Assembly (NCBI GenBank): GCA_949318235.1
Contig: CASGGR010000038.1
Location: 434,001-498,000 of the forward strand
Source: Ecdyonurus torrentis
Taxonomy: Eukaryota; Arthropoda; Insecta; Ephemeroptera; Heptageniidae
Length of the DNA stretch: 64,000 bases
Reading direction: 5' to 3'
Shown here: positions 25,344 to 38,138 of the stretch, piece after piece
Position numbering within the stretch: position 1 is the stretch's first letter
Layout of the letters: every line of letters starts with the position of its first letter
Translations under genes and position numbers: made by a program
Notes under the pieces: generated by a model
What the model saw: the letters and a program-made list of their open reading frames with translations, nothing else
What the model was told of the DNA's origin: nothing
The model's database searches: none

Positions 25344-28295
25344 AGTGAAAACTAAAGTTGTCAATAACCCAAAAAGTATGCGTCGGAGCAAAAAAGTTCA
25401 AGATATCTTTTTTGTAGAGAATTGAAAAACCTATGTCATAAGTCAAATTTGATGTCTGTAGCATTCTTAGTTTTTGAGAAATCATCAAAACTAGTTTTAA
25501 TCGTGTAAAAAGTATGATTTTTATCATTCAATAACATTTGGTTCTTGAAATAGAAACTTTCTTTCATGACTTGGTTTGGCTACACGATGAGTGAAAACTT
25601 AAATTGTCAATAACCCAAAAAGTATGCGTTGGAGCAAAAAAGTTCAAGACATCTTTTTTGTAGAGACTTGAAAAACCTATGTTATAAGTCAAATTTGATG
25701 TCTGTAGCATTCTTAGTTTTTGAGCAATCATCAAAACTAGTTTTAATCGTGTAAAAAGTATGATTTTTATCATTCAATAACATTTGGTTCTTGAAATAGA
25801 AACTTTGTTTCATGACTTGGTTTGGCTACATGATGAGTGAAAACTAAAATTGTCAATAACCCAAAAAGTATGCGTCGAAGCAAAAAAGTTCAAGACATCT
25901 TTTTTGTAGAGAATTGAAAAACCTATGTCATAAGTCAAATTTGATGTCTGTAGCATTCTTAGTTTTTGAGAAATCATCAAAACTAGTTTTAATCGTGTAA
26001 AAAGTATGATTAAAAACATTCAATAACATTTGGTTCTTGAAATAGACACTTTGTTTCATGACTTGGTTTGGCTACATGATGAGTGAAAACTAAAGTTGTC
26101 AATAACCCAAAAAGTATGCGTCGGAGCAAAAAAGTTCAAGATATCTTTTTTGTAGAGAATTGAAAAACCTATGTCATAAGTCAAATTTGATGTCTGTAGC
26201 ATTCTTAGTTTTTGAGAAATCATCAAAACTAGTTTTAATCGTGTAAAAAGTATGATTAAAAACATTCAATAACATTTGGTTCTTGAAATAGACACTTTGT
26301 TTCATGACTTGGTTTGGCTACATGATGAGTGAAAACTAAAGTTGTCAATAACCCAAAAAGTATGCGTCGGAGCAAAAAAGTTCAAGATATCTTTTTTGTA
26401 GAGAATTGAAAAACCTATGTCATAAGTCAAATTTGATGTCTGTAGCATTCTTAGTTTTTGAGAAATCATCAAAACTAGTTTTAATCGTGTAAAAAGTATG
26501 AATAAAAACATTCAATAACATTTGGTTCTTGAAATAGACACTTTGTTTCATGACTTGGTTTGGCTACATGATGAGTGAAAACTAAAGTTGTCAATAACCC
26601 AAAAAGTATGCGTCGGAGCAAAAAAGTTCAAGATATCTTTTTTGTAGAGAATTGAAAAACCTATGTCATAAGTCAAATTTGATGTCTGTAGCATTCTTAG
26701 TTTTTGAGAAATCATCAAAACTAGTTTTAATCGTGTAAAAAGTATGATTAAAAACATTCAATAACATTTGGTTCTTGAAATAGACACTTTGTTTCATGAC
26801 TTGGTTTGGCTACATGATGAGTGAAAACTAAAGTTGTCAATAACCCAAAAAGTATGCGTCGGAGCAAAAAAGTTCAAGATATCTTTTTTGTAGAGAATTG
26901 AAAAACCTATGTCATAAGTTAAACTTGATGTCTGTAGCATTCTTAGTTTTTGAGAAATCATCAAAAGTAGTCTTAATCGTGTAAAAAGTATGATTCAAAA
27001 CATTCAATAACATTTGGTTCTTGAAATAGAAACTTTGTTTCATGACTTGGTTTGGCTACATGATGAGTGAAAACTAAAATTGTCAATAACCCAAAAAGTA
27101 TGCGTCGAAGCAAAAAAGTTCAAGACATCTTTTTTGTAGAGAATTGAAAAACCTATGATATAAGTCAAATTTGATGTCTGTAGCATTCTTAGTTTTTGAG
27201 AAATCATCAAAACTAGTTTTAATCGTGTAAAAAGTATGATTAAAAACATTCAATAACATTTGGTTCTTGAAATAGACACTTTGTTTCATGACTTGGTTTG
27301 GCTACATGATGAGTAAAAACTAAAGTAGTCAATAACCCAAAAAGTATGCGTCGGAGCAAAAAAGTTCAAGATATCTTTTTTGTAGAGAATTGAAAAACCT
27401 ATGTCATAAGTTAAATTTGATGTCTGTAGCATTCTTAGTTTTTGAGAAATCATCAAAACTAGTTTTAATCGTGTAAAAAGTATGATTAAAAACATTCAAT
27501 AACATTTGGTTCTTGAAATAGACACTTTGTTTCATGACTTGGTTTGGCTACATGATGAGTGAAAACTAAAGTTGTCAATAACCCAAAAAGTATGCGTCGG
27601 AGCAAAAAAGTTCAAGATATCTTTTTTGTAGAGAATTGAAAAACCTATGTCATAAGTCAAATTTGATGTCTGTAGCATTCTTAGTTTTTGAGAAATCATC
27701 AAAACTAGTTTTAATCGTGTAAAAAGTATGATTAAAAACATTCAATAACATTTGGTTCTTGAAATAGACACTTTGTTTCATTACTTGGTTTGGCTACATG
27801 ATGAGTAAAAACTAAAGTTGTCAATAACCCAAAAAGTATGCGTCGGAGCAAAAAAGTTCAAGATATCTTTTTTGTAGAGAATTGAAAAACCTATGTCATA
27901 AGTTAAATTTGATGTCTGTAGCATTCTTAGTTTTTGAGAAATCATCAAAACTAGTTTTAATCGTGTAAAAAGTATGATTAAAAACATTCAATAACATTTG
28001 GTTCTTGAAATAGACACTTTGTTTCATGACTTGGTTTGGCTACATGATGAGTGAAAACTAAAGTTGTCAATAACCCAAAAAGTATGCGTCGGAGCAAAAA
28101 AGTTCAAGATATCTTTTTTGTAGAGAATTGAAAAACCTATGTCATAAGTCAAATTTGATGTCTGTAGCATTCTTAGTTTTTGAGAAATCATCAAAACTAG
28201 TTTTAATCGTGTAAAAAGTATGATTAAAAACATTCAATAACATTTGGTTCTTGAAATAGACACTTTGTTTCATGACTTGGTTTGGCTACATGATG
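25344..28295 (+). repeat. I-initiated HOR unit 5, 12 monomers (2952 bp)
   Basis: The order is I-J-D-A-K-A-C'-L-M-A-G-A. The linker after M differs from the other units: A at 27558 and G at 27804 stand where N-F-G is expected, so no 247-bp monomer is present. The length is a clean 12x246. Confidence 0.85.
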
Positions 28296-31200
28296 AGTGA
28301 AAACTAAAGTTGTCAATAACCCAAAAAGTATGCGTCGGAGCAAAAAAGTTCAAGATATCTTTTTTGTAGAGAATTGAAAAACCTATGTCATAAGTCAAAT
28401 TTGATGTCTGTAGCATTCTTAGTTTTTGAGAAATCATCAAAACTAGTTTTAATCGTGTAAAAAGTATGATTTTTATCATTCAATAACATTTGGTTCTTGA
28501 AATAGAAACTTTCTTTCATGACTTGGTTTGGCTACACGATGAGTGAAAACTTAAATTGTCAATAACCCAAAAAGTATGCGTTGGAGCAAAAAAGTTCAAG
28601 ACATCTTTTTTGTAGAGACTTGAAAAACCTATGTTATAAGTCAAATTTGATGTCTGTAGCATTCTTAGTTTTTGAGCAATCATCAAAACTAGTTTTAATC
28701 GTGTAAAAAGTATGATTTTTATCATTCAATAACATTTGGTTCTTGAAATAGAAACTTTGTTTCATGACTTGGTTTGGCTACATGATGAGTGAAAACTAAA
28801 ATTGTCAATAACCCAAAAAGTATGCGTCGAAGCAAAAAAGTTCAAGACATCTTTTTTGTAGAGAATTGAAAAACCTATGTCATAAGTCAAATTTGATGTC
28901 TGTAGCATTCTTAGTTTTTGAGAAATCATCAAAACTAGTTTTAATCGTGTAAAAAGTATGATTAAAAACATTCAATAACATTTGGTTCTTGAAATAGACA
29001 CTTTGTTTCATGACTTGGTTTGGCTACATGATGAGTGAAAACTAAAGTTGTCAATAACCCAAAAAGTATGCGTCGGAGCAAAAAAGTTCAAGATATCTTT
29101 TTTGTAGAGAATTGAAAAACCTATGTCATAAGTCAAATTTGATGTCTGTAGCATTCTTAGTTTTTGAGAAATCATCAAAACTAGTTTTAATCGTGTAAAA
29201 AGTATGATTAAAAACATTCAATAACATTTGGTTCTTGAAATAGACACTTTGTTTCATGACTTGGTTTGGCTACATGATGAGTGAAAACTAAAGTTGTCAA
29301 TAACCCAAAAAGTATGCGTCGGAGCAAAAAAGTTCAAGATATCTTTTTTGTAGAGAATTGAAAAACCTATGTCATAAGTCAAATTTGATGTCTGTAGCAT
29401 TCTTAGTTTTTGAGAAATCATCAAAACTAGTTTTAATCGTGTAAAAAGTATGAATAAAAACATTCAATAACATTTGGTTCTTGAAATAGACACTTTGTTT
29501 CATGACTTGGTTTGGCTACATGATGAGTGAAAACTAAAGTTGTCAATAACCCAAAAAGTATGCGTCGGAGCAAAAAAGTTCAAGATATCTTTTTTGTAGA
29601 GAATTGAAAAACCTATGTCATAAGTCAAATTTGATGTCTGTAGCATTCTTAGTTTTTGAGAAATCATCAAAACTAGTTTTAATCGTGTAAAAAGTATGAT
29701 TAAAAACATTCAATAACATTTGGTTCTTGAAATAGACACTTTGTTTCATGACTTGGTTTGGCTACATGATGAGTGAAAACTAAAGTTGTCAATAACCCAA
29801 AAAGTATGCGTCGGAGCAAAAAAGTTCAAGATATCTTTTTTGTAGAGAATTGAAAAACCTATGTCATAAGTTAAACTTGATGTCTGTAGCATTCTTAGTT
29901 TTTGAGAAATCATCAAAAGTAGTCTTAATCGTGTAAAAAGTATGATTCAAAACATTCAATAACATTTGGTTCTTGAAATAGAAACTTTGTTTCATGACTT
30001 GGTTTGGCTACATGATGAGTGAAAACTAAAATTGTCAATAACCCAAAAAGTATGCGTCGAAGCAAAAAAGTTCAAGACATCTTTTTTGTAGAGAATTGAA
30101 AAACCTATGATATAAGTCAAATTTGATGTCTGTAGCATTCTTAGTTTTTGAGAAATCATCAAAACTAGTTTTAATCGTGTAAAAAGTATGATTAAAAACA
30201 TTCAATAACATTTGGTTCTTGAAATAGACACTTTGTTTCATGACTTGGTTTGGCTACATGATGAGTAAAAACTAAAGTAGTCAATAACCCAAAAAGTATG
30301 CGTCGGAGCAAAAAAGTTCAAGATATCTTTTTTGTAGAGAATTGAAAAACCTATGTCATAAGTTAAATTTGATGTCTGTAGCATTCTTAGTTTTTGAGAA
30401 ATCATCAAAACTAGTTTTAATCGTGTAAAAAGTATGATTAAAAACATTCAATAACATTTGGTTCTTGAAATAGACACTTTGTTTCATGACTTGGTTTGGC
30501 TACATGATGAGTGAAAACTAAAGTTGTCAATAACCCAAAAAGTATGCGTCGGAGCAAAAAAGTTCAAGATATCTTTTTTGTAGAGAATTGAAAAACCTAT
30601 GTCATAAGTCAAATTTGATGTCTGTAGCATTCTTAGTTTTTGAGAAATCATCAAAATTGGTTTTATTCGTGTAAAAAGTATGATTTTTAATCATTCAATA
30701 ACATTTGGTTCTTGAAATAGAAACTTTGTTTCATGACTTGGTTTGGCTACATGATGAGTGAAAACTAAAATTGTCAATAACCCAAAAAGTATGCGTCGAA
30801 GCAAAAAAGTTCAAGACATATTTTTTGTAGAGAATTGAAAAACCTATGATATAAGTCAAATTTGATGTCTGTAGCATTCTTAGTTTTTGAGAAATCATCA
30901 AAACTAGTTTTAATCGTGTAAAAAGTATGATTAAAAACATTCAATAACATTTGGTTCTTGAAATAGACACTTTGTTTCATTACTTGGTTTGGCTACATGA
31001 TGAGTAAAAACTAAAGTTGTCAATAACCCAAAAAGTATGCGTCGGAGCAAAAAAGTTCAAGATATCTTTTTTGTAGAGAATTGAAAAACCTATGTCATAA
31101 GTTAAATTTGATGTCTGTAGCATTCTTAGTTTTTGAGAAATCATCAAAACTAGTTTTAATCGTGTAAAAAGTATGATTAAAAACATTCAATAACATTTGG

Positions 31201-31494
31201 TTCTTGAAATAGACACTTTGTTTCATGACTTGGTTTGGCTACATGATGAGTGAAAACTAAAGTTGTCAATAACCCAAAAAGTATGCGTCGGAGCAAAAAA
31301 GTTCAAGATATCTTTTTTGTAGAGAATTGAAAAACCTATGTCATAAGTCAAATTTGATGTCTGTAGCATTCTTAGTTTTTGAGAAATCATCAAAACTAGT
31401 TTTAATCGTGTAAAAAGTATGATTAAAAACATTCAATAACATTTGGTTCTTGAAATAGACACTTTGTTTCATGACTTGGTTTGGCTACATGATG
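28296..31494 (+). repeat. I-initiated HOR unit 6, 13 monomers (3199 bp)
   Basis: The order is I-J-D-A-K-A-C'-L-M-N-F-G-A, with the 247-bp N at 30510. It combines the linker of unit 4 with a closing A. Confidence 0.87.
30510..30756 (+). repeat. 247-bp monomer, type N
   Basis: A-left/H-right monomer with the extra base near 30681. It lies between M at 30264 and F at 30757. Confidence 0.9.
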
Positions 31495-33954
31495 AGTGAA
31501 AATTAAAGTTGTCAATAACCCAAAAAGTATGCGTCGGAGCAAAAAAGTTCAAGATATCTTTTTTGTAGAGAATTGAAAAACCTATGTCATAAGTCAAATT
31601 TGATGTCTGTAGCATTCTTAGTTTTTGAGAAATCATCAAAACTAGTTTTAATCGTGTAAAAAGTATGATTTTTATCATTCAATAACATTTGGTTCTTGAA
31701 ATAGAAACTTTCTTTCATGACTTGGTTTGGCTACACGATGAGTGAAAACTTAAATTGTCAATAACCCAAAAAGTATGCGTTGGAGCAAAAAAGTTCAAGA
31801 CATCTTTTTTGTAGAGACTTGAAAAACCTATGTTATAAGTCAAATTTGATGTCTGTAGCATTCTTAGTTTTTGAGCAATCATCAAAACTAGTTTTAATCG
31901 TGTAAAAAGTATGATTTTTATCATTCAATAACATTTGGTTCTTGAAATAGAAACTTTGTTTCATGACTTGGTTTGGCTACATGATGAGTGAAAACTAAAA
32001 TTGTCAATAACCCAAAAAGTATGCGTCGAAGCAAAAAAGTTCAAGACATCTTTTTTGTAGAGAATTGAAAAACCTATGTCATAAGTCAAATTTGATGTCT
32101 GTAGCATTCTTAGTTTTTGAGAAATCATCAAAACTAGTTTTAATCGTGTAAAAAGTATGATTAAAAACATTCAATAACATTTGGTTCTTGAAATAGACAC
32201 TTTGTTTCATGACTTGGTTTGGCTACATGATGAGTGAAAACTAAAGTTGTCAATAACCCAAAAAGTATGCGTCGGAGCAAAAAAGTTCAAGATATCTTTT
32301 TTGTAGAGAATTGAAAAACCTATGTCATAAGTCAAATTTGATGTCTGTAGCATTCTTAGTTTTTGAGAAATCATCAAAACTAGTTTTAATCGTGTAAAAA
32401 GTATGATTAAAAACATTCAATAACATTTGGTTCTTGAAATAGACACTTTGTTTCATGACTTGGTTTGGCTACATGATGAGTGAAAACTAAAGTTGTCAAT
32501 AACCCAAAAAGTATGCGTCGGAGCAAAAAAGTTCAAGATATCTTTTTTGTAGAGAATTGAAAAACCTATGTCATAAGTCAAATTTGATGTCTGTAGCATT
32601 CTTAGTTTTTGAGAAATCATCAAAACTAGTTTTAATCGTGTAAAAAGTATGAATAAAAACATTCAATAACATTTGGTTCTTGAAATAGACACTTTGTTTC
32701 ATGACTTGGTTTGGCTACATGATGAGTGAAAACTAAAGTTGTCAATAACCCAAAAAGTATGCGTCGGAGCAAAAAAGTTCAAGATATCTTTTTTGTAGAG
32801 AATTGAAAAACCTATGTCATAAGTCAAATTTGATGTCTGTAGCATTCTTAGTTTTTGAGAAATCATCAAAACTAGTTTTAATCGTGTAAAAAGTATGATT
32901 AAAAACATTCAATAACATTTGGTTCTTGAAATAGACACTTTGTTTCATGACTTGGTTTGGCTACATGATGAGTGAAAACTAAAGTTGTCAATAACCCAAA
33001 AAGTATGCGTCGGAGCAAAAAAGTTCAAGATATCTTTTTTGTAGAGAATTGAAAAACCTATGTCATAAGTTAAACTTGATGTCTGTAGCATTCTTAGTTT
33101 TTGAGAAATCATCAAAAGTAGTCTTAATCGTGTAAAAAGTATGATTCAAAACATTCAATAACATTTGGTTCTTGAAATAGAAACTTTGTTTCATGACTTG
33201 GTTTGGCTACATGATGAGTGAAAACTAAAATTGTCAATAACCCAAAAAGTATGCGTCGGAGCAAAAAAGTTCAAGATATCTTTTTTGTAGAGAATTGAAA
33301 AACCTATGTCATAAGTCAAATTTGATGTCTGTAGCATTCTTAGTTTTTGAGAAATCATCAAAACTAGTTTTAATCGTGTAAAAAGTATGATTAAAAACAT
33401 TCAATAACATTTGGTTCTTGAAATAGACACTTTGTTTCATGACTTGGTTTGGCTACATGATGAGTGAAAACTAAAGTTGTCAATAACCCAAAAAGTATGC
33501 GTCGGAGCAAAAAAGTTCAAGATATCTTTTTTGTAGAGAATTGAAAAACCTATGTCATAAGTCAAATTTGATGTCTGTAGCATTCTTAGTTTTTGAGAAA
33601 TCATCAAAACTAGTTTTAATCGTGTAAAAAGTATGAATAAAAACATTCAATAACATTTGGTTCTTGAAATAGACACTTTGTTTCATGACTTGGTTTGGCT
33701 ACATGATGAGTGAAAACTAAAGTTGTCAATAACCCAAAAAGTATGCGTCGGAGCAAAAAAGTTCAAGATATCTTTTTTGTAGAGAATTGAAAAACCTATG
33801 TCATAAGTCAAATTTGATGTCTGTAGCATTCTTAGTTTTTGAGAAATCATCAAAACTAGTTTTAATCGTGTAAAAAGTATGATTAAAAACATTCAATAAC
33901 ATTTGGTTCTTGAAATAGACACTTTGTTTCATGACTTGGTTTGGCTACATGATG
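31495..33954 (+). repeat. I-initiated HOR unit 7, interrupted by a 4-monomer duplication
   Basis: The order is I-J-D-A-K-A-C'-hybrid-K-A. The run A-K-A-C' (32233-33216) is repeated as hybrid-K-A-C' (33217-34200), a 984-bp tandem duplication. The first monomer of the second copy is an L/A hybrid that marks the junction. The I monomer has a private c-to-t at 31503. Confidence 0.87.
33217..33462 (+). other. Hybrid monomer L/A at a 984-bp duplication junction
   Basis: It has a14 as in L, expected after C', but g43, t61, t93 and c94 as in A. The switch lies between 33230 and 33259, within otherwise identical sequence. It is what unequal exchange between an L and an A monomer four repeats apart would leave. 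Confidence 0.85.
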
Positions 33955-34692
33955 AGTGAAAACTAAAGTTGTCAATAACCCAAAAAGTATGCGTCGGAGC
34001 AAAAAAGTTCAAGATATCTTTTTTGTAGAGAATTGAAAAACCTATGTCATAAGTTAAACTTGATGTCTGTAGCATTCTTAGTTTTTGAGAAATCATCAAA
34101 AGTAGTCTTAATCGTGTAAAAAGTATGATTCAAAACATTCAATAACATTTGGTTCTTGAAATAGAAACTTTGTTTCATGACTTGGTTTGGCTACATGATG
34201 AGTGAAAACTAAAATTGTCAATAACCCAAAAAGTATGCGTCGAAGCAAAAAAGTTCAAGACATCTTTTTTGTAGAGAATTGAAAAACCTATGATATAAGT
34301 CAAATTTGATGTCTGTAGCATTCTTAGTTTTTGAGAAATCATCAAAACTAGTTTTAATCGTGTAAAAAGTATGATTAAAAACATTCAATAACATTTGGTT
34401 CTTGAAATAGACACTTTGTTTCATGACTTGGTTTGGCTACATGATGAGTAAAAACTAAAGTAGTCAATAACCCAAAAAGTATGCGTCGGAGCAAAAAAGT
34501 TCAAGATATCTTTTTTGTAGAGAATTGAAAAACCTATGTCATAAGTTAAATTTGATGTCTGTAGCATTCTTAGTTTTTGAGAAATCATCAAAACTAGTTT
34601 TAATCGTGTAAAAAGTATGATTAAAAACATTCAATAACATTTGGTTCTTGAAATAGACACTTTGTTTCATGACTTGGTTTGGCTACATGATG

Positions 34693-34939
34693 AGTGAAAA
34701 CTAAAGTTGTCAATAACCCAAAAAGTATGCGTCGGAGCAAAAAAGTTCAAGATATCTTTTTTGTAGAGAATTGAAAAACCTATGTCATAAGTCAAATTTG
34801 ATGTCTGTAGCATTCTTAGTTTTTGAGAAATCATCAAAATTGGTTTTATTCGTGTAAAAAGTATGATTTTTAATCATTCAATAACATTTGGTTCTTGAAA
34901 TAGAAACTTTCTTTCATGACTTGGTTTGGCTACATGATG
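34693..34939 (+). repeat. 247-bp monomer, type N with g218c
   Basis: A-left/H-right monomer with the extra base near 34864. It differs from earlier N copies in having ctttcatgac at the 3' end and being followed by J' instead of F. Confidence 0.9.
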
Positions 34940-35185
34940 AGTGAAAACTAAAATTGTCAATAACCCAAAAAGTATGCGTCGGAGCAAAAAAGTTCAAGAC
35001 ATCTTTTTTGTAGAGACTTGAAAAACCTATGTTATAAGTCAAATTTGATGTCTGTAGCATTCTTAGTTTTTGAGCAATCATCAAAACTAGTTTTAATCGT
35101 GTAAAAAGTATGATTTTTATCATTCAATAACATTTGGTTCTTGAAATAGACACTTTGTTTCATGACTTGGTTTTACTACATGATA

Positions 35186-35431
35186 AGTGAAAACTAAAAT
35201 TGTCAATAACCCAAAAAGTATGCGTCGGAGCAAAAAAGTTTAAGACATCTTTTTTGTAGAGAATTAAAAAACCTATGTTATAAGTCAAATTTGATGTCTG
35301 TAGCATTCTTAGTTTTTGAGAAATCATCAAAACTAGTTTTAATCGTGTAAAAAGTATGATTAAAAACATTCAATAACATTTGGTTCTTGAAATAGACACT
35401 TTGTTTCATGACTTGGTTTGGCTACATGATG
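35186..35431 (+). repeat. Divergent monomer type O, copy 1
   Basis: This is the most divergent monomer type. The 3' end of the preceding monomer reads ttttactac in place of tttggctac. O itself starts after tgat with aagtg and then has gtttaagac in place of gttcaagac, g81a and c94t. Most of these changes are G:C to A:T transitions. It is followed by C'. Confidence 0.85.
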
Positions 35432-36169
35432 AGTGAAAACTAAAGTTGTCAATAACCCAAAAAGTATGCGTCGGAGCAAAAAAGTTCAAGATATCTTTTT
35501 TGTAGAGAATTGAAAAACCTATGTCATAAGTTAAACTTGATGTCTGTAGCATTCTTAGTTTTTGAGAAATCATCAAAAGTAGTCTTAATCGTGTAAAAAG
35601 TATGATTCAAAACATTCAATAACATTTGGTTCTTGAAATAGAAACTTTGTTTCATGACTTGGTTTGGCTACATGATGAGTGAAAACTAAAATTGTCAATA
35701 ACCCAAAAAGTATGCGTCGAAGCAAAAAAGTTCAAGACATCTTTTTTGTAGAGAATTGAAAAACCTATGATATAAGTCAAATTTGATGTCTGTAGCATTC
35801 TTAGTTTTTGAGAAATCATCAAAACTAGTTTTAATCGTGTAAAAAGTATGATTAAAAACATTCAATAACATTTGGTTCTTGAAATAGACACTTTGTTTCA
35901 TGACTTGGTTTGGCTACATGATGAGTAAAAACTAAAGTAGTCAATAACCCAAAAAGTATGCGTCGGAGCAAAAAAGTTCAAGATATCTTTTTTGTAGAGA
36001 ATTGAAAAACCTATGTCATAAGTTAAATTTGATGTCTGTAGCATTCTTAGTTTTTGAGAAATCATCAAAACTAGTTTTAATCGTGTAAAAAGTATGATTA
36101 AAAACATTCAATAACATTTGGTTCTTGAAATAGACACTTTGTTTCATGACTTGGTTTGGCTACATGATG

Positions 36170-36416
36170 AGTGAAAACTAAAGTTGTCAATAACCCAAAA
36201 AGTATGCGTCGGAGCAAAAAAGTTCAAGATATCTTTTTTGTAGAGAATTGAAAAACCTATGTCATAAGTCAAATTTGATGTCTGTAGCATTCTTAGTTTT
36301 TGAGAAATCATCAAAATTGGTTTTATTCGTGTAAAAAGTATGATTTTTAATCATTCAATAACATTTGGTTCTTGAAATAGAAACTTTCTTTCATGACTTG
36401 GTTTGGCTACATGATG
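36170..36416 (+). repeat. 247-bp monomer, type N with g218c
   Basis: This is the first monomer of the 32-mer duplication and also the fourth monomer of the second 6-mer. Its extra base is near 36341. Its twin is at 44043. Confidence 0.9.
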
Positions 36417-36662
36417 AGTGAAAACTAAAATTGTCAATAACCCAAAAAGTATGCGTCGGAGCAAAAAAGTTCAAGACATCTTTTTTGTAGAGACTTGAAA
36501 AACCTATGTTATAAGTCAAATTTGATGTCTGTAGCATTCTTAGTTTTTGAGCAATCATCAAAACTAGTTTTAATCGTGTAAAAAGTATGATTTTTATCAT
36601 TCAATAACATTTGGTTCTTGAAATAGACACTTTGTTTCATGACTTGGTTTTACTACATGATA

Positions 36663-36908
36663 AGTGAAAACTAAAATTGTCAATAACCCAAAAAGTATGC
36701 GTCGGAGCAAAAAAGTTTAAGACATCTTTTTTGTAGAGAATTAAAAAACCTATGTTATAAGTCAAATTTGATGTCTGTAGCATTCTTAGTTTTTGAGAAA
36801 TCATCAAAACTAGTTTTAATCGTGTAAAAAGTATGATTCAAAACATTCAATAACATTTGGTTCTTGAAATAGAAACTTTGTTTCATGACTTGGTTTGGCT
36901 ACATGATG
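36663..36908 (+). repeat. Divergent monomer type O, copy 2 (O/P hybrid 3' end)
   Basis: The left part is identical in type to the O at 35186. The right part carries a177c and c212a, as in the monomers that precede P or R in region 3. The switch lies between base 94 and base 177 of the monomer. Confidence 0.83.
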
Positions 36909-38138
36909 AGTGAAAACTAAAATTGTCAATAACCCAAAAAGTATGCGTCGAAGCAAAAAAGTTCAAGACATCTTTTTTGTAGAGAATTAAAAAACGTATG
37001 TTATAAGTCAAATTTGATGTCTGTAGCATTCTTAGTTTTTGAGAAATCATCAAAAGTAGTTTTAATCGTGTAAAAAGTATGATTCAAAACATTCAATAAC
37101 ATTTGGTTCTTGAAATAGAAACTTTGTTTCATGACTTGGTTTGGCTACATGATGAGTGAAAACTAAAATTGTCAATAACCCAAAAAGTATGCGTCGAAGC
37201 AAAAAAGTTCAAGACATCTTTTTTGTAGAGAATTGAAAAACCTATGTCATAAGTCAAATTTGATGTCTGTAGCATTCTTAGTTTTTGAGAAATCATCAAA
37301 ACTAGTTTTAATCGTGTAAAAAGTATGATTCAAAACATTCAATAACATTTGGTTCTTGAAATAGAAACTTTGTTTCATGACTTGGTTTGGCTACATGATG
37401 AGTGAAAACTAAAATTGTCAATAACCCAAAAAGTATGCGTCGAAGCAAAAAAGTTCAAGACATCTTTTTTGTAGAGAATTGAAAAACCTATGTCATAAGT
37501 CAAATTTGATGTCTGTAGCATTCTTAGTTTTTGAGAAATCATCAAAACTAGTTTTAATCGTGTAAAAAGTATGATTAAAAACATTCAATAACATTTGGTT
37601 TTTGAAATAGACACTTTGTTTCATGACTTGGTTTGGCTACATGATGAGTGAAAACTAAAGTTGTCAATAACCCAAAAAGTATGCGTCGGAGCAAAAAAGT
37701 TCAAGATATCTTTTTTGTAGAGAATTGAAAAACCTATGTCATAAGTCAAATTTGATGTCTGTAGCATTCTTAGTTTTTGAGAAATCATCAAAATTGGTTT
37801 TATTCGTGTAAAAAGTATGATTTTTATCATTCAATAACATTTGGTTCTTGAAATAGAAACTTTGTTTCATGACTTGGTTTGGCTACATGATGAGTGAAAA
37901 CTAAAGTTGTCAATAACCCAAAAAGTATGCGTCGGAGCAAAAAAGTTCAAGATATCTTTTTTGTAGAGAATTGAAAAACCTATGTCATAAGTCAAACTTG
38001 ATGTCTGTAGCATTCTTAGTTTTTGAGAAATCATCAAAAGTAGTCTTAATCGTGTAAAAAGTATGATTCAAAACATTCAATAACATTTGGTTCTTGAAAT
38101 AGAAACTTTGTTTCATGACTTGGTTTGGCTACATGATG
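36909..38138 (+). repeat. 5-monomer HOR P-Q-R-S-C, first copy (1230 bp)
   Basis: Starts are at 36909 (P), 37155 (Q), 37401 (R), 37647 (S) and 37893 (C). P has g81a and c88g (attaaaaaacg). R has tttttgaaatag (c201t), a mark absent from region 1. S has the c148t/a150g/a157t block in a 246-bp monomer. This 5-mer is the basic unit of region 3. Confidence 0.9.

Larger units (their letters stand above)
33955..35431 (+). repeat. 6-monomer unit copy 1: C'-L-M-N-J'-O (1477 bp)
   Basis: Its first half (C'-L-M-N) belongs to region 1. J' at 34940 and O at 35186 are new. N at 34693 ends in ctttcatgac (g218c), a base otherwise found in I just before J, so the 3' end of N has been matched to J'. O here ends with the A-run and gacac. 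Confidence 0.87.
35432..36908 (+). repeat. 6-monomer unit copy 2: C'-L-M-N-J'-O (1477 bp)
   Basis: It repeats 33955-35431 at a shift of 1477 bp. The copies match until the end of O, where copy 2 has a177c and c212a (gattcaaaac, gaaac) and leads into P. That change marks the junction with region 3. Confidence 0.87.
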
